A program made the position numbers and the translations under genes. A stretch of 64,000 nucleotides of DNA from an uncultured Actinomycetes bacterium (GTDB lineage: Bacteria > Actinomycetota > Actinomycetes > Mycobacteriales > Mycobacteriaceae): assembly GCA_903884065.1 (NCBI GenBank), contig CAISDL010000062.1, positions 62,001-126,000 of the forward strand, in the 5' to 3' direction. The stretch's first letter is position 1. The number at the start of each line of letters is the position of its first letter. Positions 11,763-21,511 of this stretch are shown in pieces. The notes below the pieces were generated by a model, which made no database searches, had not been told where the DNA came from, and saw only the letters and a list, made by a program, of their open reading frames with translations.

Positions 11763-12167
11763 TCAGACAGTGGGTGCCACACCCACCGGTCGCCCGGCTT
11801 CGAGGACGTTCTTGACCTCGAATGCCATCCGCTTGCCCGCTACCCGGCGCCGGTGGACCATCCCCGGCAGATCCATCTTCGCCAGTTCAGCAGGTTGTGC
11901 GCCGGTGGGCTCCGCATGCAGGAAATAGTGCAGCACCACACCGTCGAGGACGGGCTCCAGCCAGATCTCCATCGTGCCGGTGAGCGGACCGGCGACCGTC
12001 CAACGCACACCTTTGTCCGCCCGGTCCTCGACCACGTCGAGCATCAGGTCCGGAAACCAACGGCGCCAGCCGGCCCGGTCCCCCACCGCCCGGCCCACCG
12101 CCGCCGGGCTCGCGGCGACGAACGTCTCGTCGGCGACCTGAATGCTGCTCACGCTCAACAGCTTCAC
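11763..12167 (-). CDS. SRPBCC-fold protein, Rv2186c family
   Basis: Second START-like protein, 134 aa. It has the superfamily layout VADETFVAASPAAVGRAVGD...WRRWFPD at the N-terminus and a basic helix MVHRRRVAGKRMAFEVKNVLE at the end. Function unknown. In Mtb fadD15 lies between this gene and pimB'; here only 55 bp, partly a tandem repeat, separate them. The GTG start is chosen as the first in frame. Confidence 0.75.
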   Translation of the reverse strand: MKLLSVSSIQVADETFVAASPAAVGRAVGDRAGWRRWFPDLMLDVVEDRADKGVRWTVAGPLTGTMEIWLEPVLDGVVLHYFLHAEPTGAQPAELAKMDLPGMVHRRRVAGKRMAFEVKNVLEAGRPVGVAPTV

Positions 12168-12188
12168 ATATCGGCCCCGGCGGAGCCC

Positions 12189-12232
12189 GCCCCGGGCGAG
12201 TTAGAACCCCGCCCCGGGCGAGTTAGAACCCC
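12189..12232. repeat. 22-bp tandem duplication at the pimB' 3' end
   Basis: Two perfect copies of a 22-bp unit (12189-12210 and 12211-12232). The second contains the pimB' stop codon (12223-12225) and its final Phe codon; the first is an exact copy lying beyond the stop, so a decoy Phe-stop sits downstream. Confidence 0.93.
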
Positions 12233-13377
12233 GCCCCGGCCGGAAAGACGCGCAACAACTCGCCCAGCCGCGCGGTGTGGGAGTCCCAGTTCCAGTCCCG
12301 GCGGATCCAGTCGCGCCCGGCCTGCCCCATCCGCCGTGCCGCGACCGGGTCGGCCAGCAGGTCGCTGATGACCTCGACGATCTGGGCGTGCGAACGTCCG
12401 TCGACCACCCGGCCGGTCTCGCCGTCGCGCACGGTTTCGGGCGCGCCGCCGGAATCGCCGGCCACCACCGGTATCCCGGTGGCAGATGCCTCCAGGAACA
12501 CGATTCCCAGGCCTTCGACGTCCAGACCGCCGCCGCGGGTGCGGCAGGGCATCGCGAACACATCGGCCATCGCGTAGTGGCCCGGCAGTTCGGCGCCCGG
12601 GACCCCGCCGGTGAACACCACGTCGGAGTCGACACCGGCCTCGGCGGCCAGTCGGTGCAGGGTGTCGGCGTAGGGTCCGCCGCCGACGATCACCAGCGCC
12701 GCCCCGTCCACCCGGCGACGGATGTCCGGCCACGCCTTGATGAGCATGTCCTGGCCCTTGCGGGGCACCAACCTGGAGATGCAGACCACCACGGGTCGCT
12801 GCCCGAGTCGGTAGCGGGCGCGCAGTTCGGCGCGAGACACCGAATCCGGTTCGAAGCGGTCGATGTCGACGCCGGGGGGCAGGTGCTCCAGCCGGGCCCG
12901 CGGCCCGAATGCCGAAGCGAACCGGCCCCGGGTGTAGCGGCTGATGTAGGTGATGACGTCGGTGCCGTTGCCGATGCGACGCAGGGCCGCCCGCGCGCCG
13001 GGCAGCATCGACCAGCCCACCTCGTGGCCGTGGGTGCAGGCCAGCACCCGCTGAGCGCCGGCGTCGCGGGCCCGGGGGGCCAGCAGCGCCAGCGGGGCGG
13101 CCGCGCCGAACCACACTGTCTCGATGTCGTGCTCGCGGATCAGCGCGCGCATCCGGCGGTCCACCCCGGGCTCGGGAAGCATGAGGGTGCCGGGATGACG
13201 CACCACCGGGAACGGCGCCGCCCGGTCGTAATCCTCCGCGCCTTTCCAGGCCGGGGCGTACACGACGAGCTGGTGCTCGCCCGCCGCCGCCAGCCGCGTG
13301 GCGAATTGCTCCAGATAGGACTGGATGCCGCCGCGGCGCGGCGGGAAGTCATTGGTCACCAGCAGGATCCGGGTCAT
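12223..13377 (-). CDS. pimB: GDP-mannose-dependent PIM1 alpha-(1->6)-mannosyltransferase PimB'
   Basis: GT4 (GT-B fold) enzyme that adds the second mannose to phosphatidyl-inositol monomannoside on the cytosolic membrane face. N-terminal MTRILLVTNDFPPRRGGIQSY is the Gly-rich acceptor loop; the C-terminal donor site has ISRLVPRKGQD, VIVGGGPY and EGLGIVFLEASATGIPVV (the E-x7-E motif). 384 aa, one less than Mtb PimB'. No ribosome-site ambiguity. Its last codons are duplicated in the flanking 22-bp repeat. Confidence 0.95.
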   Translation of the reverse strand: MTRILLVTNDFPPRRGGIQSYLEQFATRLAAAGEHQLVVYAPAWKGAEDYDRAAPFPVVRHPGTLMLPEPGVDRRMRALIREHDIETVWFGAAAPLALLAPRARDAGAQRVLACTHGHEVGWSMLPGARAALRRIGNGTDVITYISRYTRGRFASAFGPRARLEHLPPGVDIDRFEPDSVSRAELRARYRLGQRPVVVCISRLVPRKGQDMLIKAWPDIRRRVDGAALVIVGGGPYADTLHRLAAEAGVDSDVVFTGGVPGAELPGHYAMADVFAMPCRTRGGGLDVEGLGIVFLEASATGIPVVAGDSGGAPETVRDGETGRVVDGRSHAQIVEVISDLLADPVAARRMGQAGRDWIRRDWNWDSHTARLGELLRVFPAGAGF

Positions 13378-13403
13378 CGCCCCTAGAGGTTATCGGCGCG
13401 GTG

Positions 13404-14180
13404 CTACCTGTTCAGCCATACCGCCCACCTTGCCTGCACATCGCTGAGGTCGGTGTCGAGGGCCCGGCGCACGGCGGTAGCGAGGTCACCGTGGCCGGCA
13501 CCGCAGGCGCTGACGTAGAGACGGCGCAGACCGTCGACGCCGTAGGTGTCGGCGATGAAGCGGGCGAACCACCACGCCCGGTCATAGCCGGCGGACCGGC
13601 CGGATCCGTCCAGATCGGCATCGCTGGGCAACGCGACCGTTGCCCCGGCACCGGGCGGCAACGGGGCCGATGGCCTGGCGACGAAGTCGGCGACACCCTC
13701 GGTGATCCAGCGCGGCGCGTCCATCGCGGTGTCGGCGCGGGCGGCGAAGTGAAAAAGCTCATGGGCCAACACAATTCGCAACGCGGAATCCGACATGGCG
13801 GACGCCCCGGGTGCGAGCACGATGCGCTGCCCGGAGGCCTGCCGCCGCGCGACGTCCACGTCATCGGCCACCGAGACCGCGGCGATGTCGGTCCATCGCC
13901 GCCGCGGATCGAGGTTGGCCTGACCCACGAATTCGGCGTCGCTGCCGGCGGCCACGACGGGGATCTCGCGCGGCCAGTCGGCACCCCAGAACCGTTCGAC
14001 CGCGGCGACGGAATCATCGAGATCGGCGCGGACGCGGACCAGCAACGCATCGGTGCGGGCACCGCCGAGGCTGATCGCCCGCATGTCCCTGCCGACGCCG
14101 ACGGCCGCCGATTCGGACGACGACGGCGATGCCGGCGGACGGTGATCGGGCAGGCCGGCGAGGAAAACCGCAGCTGCCAC
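13404..14180 (-). CDS. Putative secreted or anchored zinc metalloprotease, Rv2189c family
   Basis: Contains HELFH (HExxH) in IVLAHELFHFAA followed by WITEGVADFVA, the pattern of gluzincin-type (peptidase MA-like) metalloproteases: two His ligands, catalytic Glu, and a Glu ligand downstream. Activity is inferred, not known for the Mtb protein. The N-terminus is hydrophobic, consistent with export. The GTG at 14180 gives 258 aa, matching about 257 in Mtb, but a fuller signal sequence (IPVRARALLAAGLVAES) lies just upstream in frame with only non-canonical starts, so the true start may be near 14240. Follows ripC on the same strand. Confidence 0.7.
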   Translation of the reverse strand: MAAAVFLAGLPDHRPPASPSSSESAAVGVGRDMRAISLGGARTDALLVRVRADLDDSVAAVERFWGADWPREIPVVAAGSDAEFVGQANLDPRRRWTDIAAVSVADDVDVARRQASGQRIVLAPGASAMSDSALRIVLAHELFHFAARADTAMDAPRWITEGVADFVARPSAPLPPGAGATVALPSDADLDGSGRSAGYDRAWWFARFIADTYGVDGLRRLYVSACGAGHGDLATAVRRALDTDLSDVQARWAVWLNR

Positions 14181-14230
14181 CGATTCGGCGACGAGTCCCG
14201 CCGCCAGAAGTGCGCGGGCGCGAACCGGGA

Positions 14231-15337
14231 TCAGTACCGGCGGACGTTGTAGATCGGGGCGTTGTTCACCGACTCGACCGCCACCGGCACGCCGTAGGTG
14301 GAGGCGTGGACCATCATCCCGTCGCCGATGTAGAGACCGACGTGCGAGGCGTCGGAGTAGTAGGTGACGACATCGCCGGGTTGCATCTGGTCCAGCGACA
14401 CCGGTTGGCCGCCGCCCGACTGCATCTGGCTGGAGTGCGGCAAAAAGACACCGGCCTGCTGGAATGACCACATCACCAGACCGGAGCAGTCGAAGGCACC
14501 CGGACCTGAGCCACCCCACACGTAGGGATCGCCCAGCCGGGTCAATGCAGCCTGGACGGCTGCCGCACCTGCGCCGCTGCCGCCGCCACCACCGCCCGGG
14601 ATGGGCAGAGCGGCGAGGGCGGCGATGTCGGAGCCAGGGGCAGCGGCCGGGGCGGGCATGACCGACGGCGGCAGACCGGCCGGCCGGGCCAGCGCAGCCT
14701 GCTGCGCAGCCGTGAGCATGGCGTAACGGGCCTTGACCGAGCTGATCTGGACCTGCAGTTCGGATTGCTTGCGCTGCAGGTCGGCTCGGACGGCGGCGGC
14801 TTCGTCGGCGGCCGACTGGGCCTCGGCCGCGGACTTGGCCGACGCGGCCTCAACGATCGTCGCCTGCTGGTTGGCGGCCCGGAAGTTCTGCATCTGCTCG
14901 GACATCTGGGTGGCCATCACCCGTTGGACGGCCATCTTGTCGATCAGATTCTGCGGCGACGACACGGTCAGGATCGCGGTGAGACCGTCGGTTCGGCCAC
15001 CCATGTAGACCGACGCAGCTAACTTGTCGACCGCTCCCTGGTAGGTCTCCAGTTGCGACTTGGCAGCCGCCAGTGTCGCGATGTCGCTGGCGTGTTTCCG
15101 GTCCGCCTCGGCCTGGATCTCGACCTTCTTGTCCAGATCGATCTGGGCCGAATGCATGGACTCGGTGAGTTGCTCGGCCTGCCGGGAAAGCTCGTTGAGC
15201 TTGGCCAGTGCGTCCTCGGCGGGATCAGCGAAAGCGGCGGTGCTCCAGATGCCGGTGACAGCCGTCACACCGGCGATTACCCCTACCAACGGCTTCCGGA
15301 CAACGAAGTTCGTCAGTAACGTGCGGTCAAATTTCAA
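14231..15337 (-). CDS. ripC: Secreted NlpC/P60 peptidoglycan endopeptidase RipC
   Basis: Exported cell-wall hydrolase that cleaves peptidoglycan stem peptides during division; in mycobacteria RipC is activated by FtsEX. A signal peptide ends near ...STAAFADPAED. Residues about 40-215 form a long coiled coil (autoinhibitory/FtsX-interacting region), then an Ala/Pro/Gly linker. The catalytic domain has Cys284 (FDCSGLV), His332 (ASHVGLY) and His344 (VHAS). 368 aa, slightly shorter than Mtb Rv2190c. Confidence 0.93.
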   Translation of the reverse strand: MKFDRTLLTNFVVRKPLVGVIAGVTAVTGIWSTAAFADPAEDALAKLNELSRQAEQLTESMHSAQIDLDKKVEIQAEADRKHASDIATLAAAKSQLETYQGAVDKLAASVYMGGRTDGLTAILTVSSPQNLIDKMAVQRVMATQMSEQMQNFRAANQQATIVEAASAKSAAEAQSAADEAAAVRADLQRKQSELQVQISSVKARYAMLTAAQQAALARPAGLPPSVMPAPAAAPGSDIAALAALPIPGGGGGGSGAGAAAVQAALTRLGDPYVWGGSGPGAFDCSGLVMWSFQQAGVFLPHSSQMQSGGGQPVSLDQMQPGDVVTYYSDASHVGLYIGDGMMVHASTYGVPVAVESVNNAPIYNVRRY

Positions 15338-15503
15338 GACTTCGAATCCTTTGACTGCGTCGACTCAACCCGTCGATCTGCTTGCAACTGTGGTCTTAGG
15401 TCTCGGCTAGGTTACGAAACGGCAACGGCTTTGTCCAACGAAGACGCTAAGAACTTGCGTCACACCAGCCACACCGGCCCCAGATCCGGGCGCGCTTCCC
15501 TTC

Positions 15504-15734
15504 CTAGCTTGCCAATCCCGAATCGCCGTCCCGGCGGATCGGGACCAGCCGCAACCGGGGCGCCATACCGGCCTCGGCGAGCACCTCCAGCGCAGCACGC
15601 TCGTCCTGCAGCAAAGTGTCCGGTACGCCCAGAAGCACGCTGACCACGCAATCGCGGCAACCCGGCCCTCGCACCGCGCACTCGTCGCAGTCGATGACCA
15701 CCGGCTCATCCGGCTGCGGTGTGCGGTCTCCCAT
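15504..15734 (-). CDS. Small Cys-rich protein (76 aa), possible metal binder
   Basis: Function unknown. The N-terminal part has [14 protein letters not shown]: four Cys as CxxC-x7-CxxC, a zinc-knuckle or Fe-S type arrangement; the rest is a predicted helix with [14 protein letters not shown] strong ribosome site GGAGGAG lies 6 bp before the ATG, which supports this as a real gene. It lies between ripC and the divergent nuclease gene. Confidence 0.72.
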   Translation of the reverse strand: MGDRTPQPDEPVVIDCDECAVRGPGCRDCVVSVLLGVPDTLLQDERAALEVLAEAGMAPRLRLVPIRRDGDSGLAS

Positions 15735-15865
15735 GTCGGTCTCCTCCGAGGTGGCAATGCGTCGGGTACTGCGGCTTGTCGCACGGTATGACGACCCCCC
15801 GACAAAATTTAATTTCCGGCAGCGCCGACCTCGGCTGTCGGTATGAGCGTTTACCGTCCGTTTCC

Positions 15866-17746
15866 GTGCCCGGTTCCCGGACAGATCCGCAACTCAGTTT
15901 CGCCAGCCTGCTCGCCGGTACGGGTGAGGAGCTGCAGTTCGGCGCGGCCGAGGTGCCGCTGCGGCAGACCACTTTCGTCGTCGTCGATCTCGAAACCACC
16001 GGCGGACGGGCCAAGGAGACTGCCGACGGGTCCTTCGACGCGATCACCGAGATCGGCGCCGTCAAGGTGCGCGGCGGTGAGGTCATCGGCGAGTTCGCCA
16101 CCCTGGTCGACCCCGGACGGACCATCCCGCCCCAGATCGTCGAGCTCACCGGAATCACCACCGCCATGGTCCGTGACGCACCGAGGATCGAAGCGGTGCT
16201 GCCGATGTTCCTGGAATTCGCGCGCGGGGCGGTACTGGTGGCGCACAACGCCGGTTTCGACGTGGGATTCCTGCGCGCGGCGGCACAGCGGTGCGGTATC
16301 GATTGGCCGAGGCCGCCGGTGCTGTGCACGGTCCGACTGGCTCGACGGGTGCTCAGCCGCGACGAGGCTCCCAGCGTCCGGCTCTCCTCGCTGGCCCGGC
16401 TGGTCGGGGCCGCCACGCAGCCCACCCACCGCGCCCTGGACGATGCCCGCGCCACCGTCGACGTGCTGCACGCGCTCATTGAGCGGGTGGGCAATCAGGG
16501 GATCACCACCTACGGCGACCTGCGGACCTATCTGCCCGGTGTGAGCACGGCGCAGCGCAGCAAGCGGGTGCTGGCCCAGAAGCTGCCGCGCCGGCCGGGG
16601 GTGTATCTCTTCCGCGGGCCCGGGGGCGAAGTCCTCTACATCGGGACCGCCGGCGATCTGCGCAGACGGGTCGGCCAGTACTTCACCGGCGCCGATCCAC
16701 GGGGCCGCATGAAGGAGATGGTGGCCCTGGCAACCGTCGTCGACCACATCGAGTGCGCACACGCGCTGGAGGCCGGCGTGCGGGAACTGCGTCTGCTGGC
16801 CGCCCACGCGCCGCCCTACAACCGGCGGTCGCGCTTTCCGCACCGGTGGTGGTGGGTGGTGCTGACCGATGAGCCTTTCCCCCGGTTGTCGGCGGTCCGG
16901 GAGCCACGTCAGGATCGCGCCGTCGGCCCGTTCCGCTCCCGGGCGGACGCCGTCGACACCGCCGGGCTCATCGCACGATTCACCGGGGTGCGAACCTGCA
17001 CCGGCCGGATCGGCCTGCGGGGGGTACACGGGCCGGCCTGTCCGCCACGGGAGGTGTCTCCGTGCCCGGCGGAATCCGGGCTGACCGCGCCGGACTATGC
17101 GCCGGCACCGCAGCGGGCCGCCGCGGTGATCGACGGCATGGACAACACAGCGCTGACGGCGGCGGTCCAGCGGATCGGCGAGCTCGCCGGGCGCACGCAC
17201 TACGAAAGCGCCGCGCGGCTCAGGGATCTCACCGCGTCTGCGGTGGAGATGCTGTGGCGCGGGCAACGGCTACGGGCGCTGGCTGCGGTCTCCGAACTCG
17301 TGGCGGCCGCGCCCGACGGGGAGGGCGGCTGGCAGGTGACCGTCGTGCGACAGGGCCAGCTGGCCGCCGCCGGATGCGCGCGGCGCGGCGTTCCGCCGAT
17401 GCCGGTGGTCGAGGCACTGCGCAGCGGCGCCCAGGTGGTGCTGCCGCAACCGGCGCCGCTGGGCGGCGCGCTGGTCGAGGAGACCTCGCTGATCACCCGC
17501 TGGCTCAGCCAGCCCGGCGTCCGGATCGTTTGCGCCACAGAGGGTTTCGCATCTCCACGGCACTCCGCCGGCCCGTGGCTCGACTGGGCCGCGACGGCAC
17601 GCTCGGCGCAGTACGCTGCGTCAGAGTTGTTGGGTGAACGCAATCCACCGATCGAGCAGGCGCTGCGCCGCACCGGAGTCGATGGCGGCGGCGGCCCGGG
17701 CCAGTCCCTCCTCCCAGGACGGAAGCCATTCGGCATGGCTGGATAG
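15866..17746 (+). CDS. DnaQ-family exonuclease fused to UvrC-like GIY-YIG nuclease (Rv2191 type)
   Basis: Two nuclease domains. The DEDDh exonuclease has [21 protein letters not shown] and [12 protein letters not shown]; after it comes a GIY-YIG domain ([18 protein letters not shown]...) and UvrC-like sequence. This matches the actinobacterial DnaQ-Cho fusion, probably for DNA repair. The start is uncertain: a GTG at 15866 is preferred because the in-frame stretch from the ATG at 15788 contains two TTA and several AT-rich codons unlike this genome; 626 aa results. The last 126 bp overlap the antisense trpD 3' end. Confidence 0.83.
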   Translation: MPGSRTDPQLSFASLLAGTGEELQFGAAEVPLRQTTFVVVDLETTGGRAKETADGSFDAITEIGAVKVRGGEVIGEFATLVDPGRTIPPQIVELTGITTAMVRDAPRIEAVLPMFLEFARGAVLVAHNAGFDVGFLRAAAQRCGIDWPRPPVLCTVRLARRVLSRDEAPSVRLSSLARLVGAATQPTHRALDDARATVDVLHALIERVGNQGITTYGDLRTYLPGVSTAQRSKRVLAQKLPRRPGVYLFRGPGGEVLYIGTAGDLRRRVGQYFTGADPRGRMKEMVALATVVDHIECAHALEAGVRELRLLAAHAPPYNRRSRFPHRWWWVVLTDEPFPRLSAVREPRQDRAVGPFRSRADAVDTAGLIARFTGVRTCTGRIGLRGVHGPACPPREVSPCPAESGLTAPDYAPAPQRAAAVIDGMDNTALTAAVQRIGELAGRTHYESAARLRDLTASAVEMLWRGQRLRALAAVSELVAAAPDGEGGWQVTVVRQGQLAAAGCARRGVPPMPVVEALRSGAQVVLPQPAPLGGALVEETSLITRWLSQPGVRIVCATEGFASPRHSAGPWLDWAATARSAQYAASELLGERNPPIEQALRRTGVDGGGGPGQSLLPGRKPFGMAG

Positions 17747-18691
17747 CCCGGCATGGGCGACCATCGCCCCGGCCGCGTTCAGCACCACCGCGTCGCGCAC
17801 CGCGCCGGTCGCGCCGGCGAGCACGGTGCGGGCCTCGGCGGCGTTGAACTCGGCGTCACCGCCCACCAGTTCGGAGATCTGCGCTCTCGGGAACCCGAAG
17901 CCCAGCGGGTCGAAGGTGAGCGTGTCGACGGTGCCGGCCTGCACGCGCCAGATGGTGCTGGTCGTGGTCGTCGTGAGTTCGTCGAGCCCGTCATCTCCGT
18001 GCACCACCAGAACGCTGGCGCGTCGGGCTGCGAACACGCCGGCCATCACCTCGGCGAGGTCACCGAACGCACAGCCGATCAATCCGGCCCGCGGACCAGC
18101 CGGATTGGTGAGCGGTCCCAGCAGGTTGAACACCGTCGGCACGCCGATCTCCCGGCGCGGCGGGCCGGCATATCTGTAGGACGGGTGGAACACCGGCGCG
18201 AAGCAGAACCCGATCCCCACCTCGGCGACGCAACGCGCCACCTCGTCGGGCCCCAGATCGATGCGCACCCCGAGTGCTTCGAGCATGTCGGCGCCGCCGC
18301 TTTTCGACGATGCCGCCCGGTTGCCGTGCTTGACCACAGGCAACCCGGCCGCGGCCACCACGATCGCGGCCATCGTGGAGATGTTCACCGTGTTGGACCC
18401 GTCACCCCCGGTGCCGACGATGTCGACGGTGTCCGTGCCGATGACATCGGTGGGAACCCGTCGCGCGTAGGCGAGCATGGTGTCGGCCAACTCCCGGACC
18501 TCGGCCGCGGACGGACGCTTCATCTTCATCGACACGCCGAAGGCCGCGATCTGAGCCGGAGTGGCCGCCCCGGCCATGATCTGGTCCATCGCCCAGGCCG
18601 CCTCCCCCGCGGGCAACTCCGATCCGGTCGTCAAACGGCCCAGGACCTGCGGCCATGATGAATCGAGGGGTGCTGACGACGGCGATGTCAC
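17621..18691 (-). CDS. trpD: Anthranilate phosphoribosyltransferase
   Basis: Second step of tryptophan synthesis: transfers phosphoribose from PRPP to anthranilate. Family motifs are intact: [14 protein letters not shown] (PRPP-binding loop), [12 protein letters not shown] (anthranilate and PRPP contacts) and the magnesium-binding [10 protein letters not shown]. 356 aa against 370 in Mtb. Monocistronic by context; it converges on the nuclease gene with a 126-bp overlap and is divergent from ctaE. Confidence 0.95.
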   Translation of the reverse strand: MTSPSSAPLDSSWPQVLGRLTTGSELPAGEAAWAMDQIMAGAATPAQIAAFGVSMKMKRPSAAEVRELADTMLAYARRVPTDVIGTDTVDIVGTGGDGSNTVNISTMAAIVVAAAGLPVVKHGNRAASSKSGGADMLEALGVRIDLGPDEVARCVAEVGIGFCFAPVFHPSYRYAGPPRREIGVPTVFNLLGPLTNPAGPRAGLIGCAFGDLAEVMAGVFAARRASVLVVHGDDGLDELTTTTTSTIWRVQAGTVDTLTFDPLGFGFPRAQISELVGGDAEFNAAEARTVLAGATGAVRDAVVLNAAGAMVAHAGLSSHAEWLPSWEEGLARAAAAIDSGAAQRLLDRWIAFTQQL

Positions 18692-18771
18692 CGCTCGATC
18701 GTGCCATGGGGGCGACCTGCCGCCAAAGGATTTCCGGGCCGCCGCGGCGCCCGGCGAAAAACTAGTTATGA

Positions 18772-19437
<666 letters not shown>

Positions 19438-19451
19438 TGAGAAGGGGTTCG

Positions 19452-20294
19452 ATGCTCAACGGTTCGGTGTTCAGGAAGGGGTCCGGCATGAGCGACAAGT
19501 CGCGCCGGCGTCTGCATCGCCGGTTGACCGGTGCGGTTCTGCTGCTGTTCGGTTTGGCGCTGGCCGGAGTTCTGGCCGCCACGCTGACCCCCAAGCCGCA
19601 GGTGGCCCAGGCCGACCAGTCACAGTCTGCGCTGCTGCGCACCGGCGAGCAGCTCTACGAGACAGCCTGCATCAGCTGCCACGGCGCGAACCTGCAGGGC
19701 GTGAACGGCCGCGGCCCCAGCCTGGTCGGCGTCGGGGAGGCGGCAGTCTTCTTCCAGGTCAACACCGGCCGGATGCCCGCCGTGCGCGGCGAGGCACAGG
19801 CGCCTCGGAAGGCTCCCACCTTCGACGAGGCTCAGATCGACGCCATGGGCGCCTATGTGCAGAGCATCGGCGGCGGGCCGCTGATCCCCCGGGATGCCAA
19901 CGGCCAGATCGCCGACCACTCGCTGATCGGCAACGACGTTGCTCGCGGTGGCGATCTCTACCGGCTCAACTGCGCGTCTTGCCACAACTTCACCGGCCGC
20001 GGCGGCGCGCTGTCGTCGGGCAAGTACGCCCCCGGGCTTGATCCGGCCACCCCGGCCCAGATCTACACCGCCATGCTCACCGGCCCGCAGAACATGCCGA
20101 AGTTCTCCGACCGCCAACTCTCGCCGGAGGAGAAGAGGGACATCATCGCCTACGTCCGCTCGTCGTCGCAGACGATGAACCCGGGCGGCTACGGCCTCGG
20201 CGGCTTCGGCCCCGTGCCGGAGGGCGCGGCAATCTTCATCGTCGGAATGGCGGTCGCCATCGCGATCGCGATGTGGATCGGGGCACGGGCATGA
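19452..20294 (+). CDS. qcrC: Diheme cytochrome c subunit of menaquinol:cytochrome c reductase
   Basis: Membrane-anchored dihaem c subunit that carries electrons from the bc1 part directly to cytochrome oxidase. An N-terminal anchor ([21 protein letters not shown]), two CxxCH haem sites (CISCHG and CASCHN) and a C-terminal helix ([17 protein letters not shown]). The ATG at 19452 gives 280 aa, the Mtb length, with AGAAGGGG upstream; a second ATG at 19488 also has a good GGAAGGGG, so two starts are possible. Its stop overlaps the qcrA start as ATGA. Confidence 0.95.
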   Translation: MLNGSVFRKGSGMSDKSRRRLHRRLTGAVLLLFGLALAGVLAATLTPKPQVAQADQSQSALLRTGEQLYETACISCHGANLQGVNGRGPSLVGVGEAAVFFQVNTGRMPAVRGEAQAPRKAPTFDEAQIDAMGAYVQSIGGGPLIPRDANGQIADHSLIGNDVARGGDLYRLNCASCHNFTGRGGALSSGKYAPGLDPATPAQIYTAMLTGPQNMPKFSDRQLSPEEKRDIIAYVRSSSQTMNPGGYGLGGFGPVPEGAAIFIVGMAVAIAIAMWIGARA

Positions 20295-21511
20295 GTCAGT
20301 ACGAGCACGAACACGGCGACGACCTCGCCGCTGACACCACGCGCGGCGAGGACCTCGCCGCTGACACCACGCGCGGCGACGACCTCGCCGCGATGTCCAA
20401 CGAGGAACTCACCGCACTCGGCGCCCGGCTGGACGGCGTCGACACGGTCCTCAAGGAAGAGCGCTGGCCGGTCGCCGGCACCCGGGCTGAGAAGCGCTCC
20501 GAGCGCCTGGTCGCCCTGTGGCTGCTGGTCGGCGGCCTGAGCGGCCTTGCTCTGCTGCTGGTATTCCTGTTCTGGCCGTGGCAGTACAAGCCCTACGGCG
20601 TCAAGGGCAACCTGCTCTACTCCTGGGCCACCCCGATGTACGGCATCACGTTCGGCCTGTCGATTCTGGCCATCGGCATCGGCGCCGTGCTCTACCAGAA
20701 GCGGTTCATCCCCGAGGAGATCTCGATCCAGGATCGCCACGACGGGCCGTCCTCGGAGTTGGAGCGCAAGGCCACGGCCGCCACTCTGGTCAACGCCTTC
20801 GAGACCTCGACGATCAAGCGGCGCAAGCTGATCTGGACCTCGATGGGAATCGGTGTCGGCGCGTTCGGGCTGGGAGCGGGCGTGGCCTTCATCGGCGGCC
20901 TGATCAAGAACCCGTGGAAGCCCGTCGTACCCACCGCGGACGGCCTCAAGGCGGTGCTGTGGACGTCTGACTGGACCCCCCGGTACAACGGCGAGACCAT
21001 CTTCCTCGGCCGCGCCACCGGTCGCCCCGGCGAGTCCCCGTTCGTCAAGATCCGTCCCGAGGACCTCGATGCCGGCGGCATGGAGACCGTGTTCCCCTGG
21101 CGGGAGTCCGACGGCGACGGCACCACGGTGGAGTCCGCCGAGAAGCTGTTGCACGTCTCGATGGGTGTGCGGAACCCCGTCATGCTGATCCGTATCAAGC
21201 CGGTCGATATGCCGCGGGTGGTCAAGCGCCAGGGCCAGGAGAGCTTCAACTTCGGTGAGTTGTTCGCCTACACCAAGGTGTGCTCGCACCTGGGCTGCCC
21301 GTCCTCGCTGTACGAGCAGCAGACCTACCGCATCCTCTGCCCGTGCCACCAGTCGCAGTTCGATGCGCTGCACTTCGCACGGCCCATTTTCGGACCGGCT
21401 GCGCGGGCCCTCGCGCAGCTGCCCATCACTATCAACAAAGATGGTTATCTGGTCGCCAACGGCGACTTCATCGAACCCGTCGGACCGGCATTCTGGGAGC
21501 GCAGATCATGA
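20291..21511 (+). CDS. qcrA: Rieske iron-sulfur subunit of the cytochrome bcc complex
   Basis: Actinobacterial Rieske protein with three membrane helices (two early, one near residue 190) and a C-terminal [2Fe-2S] domain: [12 protein letters not shown] and CPCHQSQFD supply the Cys/His ligand pairs. 406 aa versus about 429 in Mtb. Starts at the ATG in ATGA overlap with qcrC and overlaps qcrB the same way. The N-terminal cytosolic tail contains a ten-residue [11 protein letters not shown] tandem repeat absent, to my memory, from the Mtb protein. Confidence 0.95.
   Translation: MSQYEHEHGDDLAADTTRGEDLAADTTRGDDLAAMSNEELTALGARLDGVDTVLKEERWPVAGTRAEKRSERLVALWLLVGGLSGLALLLVFLFWPWQYKPYGVKGNLLYSWATPMYGITFGLSILAIGIGAVLYQKRFIPEEISIQDRHDGPSSELERKATAATLVNAFETSTIKRRKLIWTSMGIGVGAFGLGAGVAFIGGLIKNPWKPVVPTADGLKAVLWTSDWTPRYNGETIFLGRATGRPGESPFVKIRPEDLDAGGMETVFPWRESDGDGTTVESAEKLLHVSMGVRNPVMLIRIKPVDMPRVVKRQGQESFNFGELFAYTKVCSHLGCPSSLYEQQTYRILCPCHQSQFDALHFARPIFGPAARALAQLPITINKDGYLVANGDFIEPVGPAFWERRS
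20321..20391 (+). repeat. 30-bp in-frame tandem repeat in the qcrA N-terminus
   Basis: Two 30-bp units (20321-20350, 20351-20380) that differ in one base, plus an 11-bp partial third. They encode [20 protein letters not shown] and DLAA in the disordered cytosolic tail of QcrA. Confidence 0.93.

Noticed and set aside
14181..14519. Longer form of the metalloprotease gene reaching into ripC
   Set aside because: Most of it is an Arg/Gly-rich shadow of ripC catalytic-domain codons, except for a possible short signal segment just upstream of 14180.
15851..17266. 471-codon open frame antisense to the DnaQ/GIY-YIG gene
   Set aside because: Opposes a gene with clear exonuclease and GIY-YIG motifs; no motif or ribosome site of its own.
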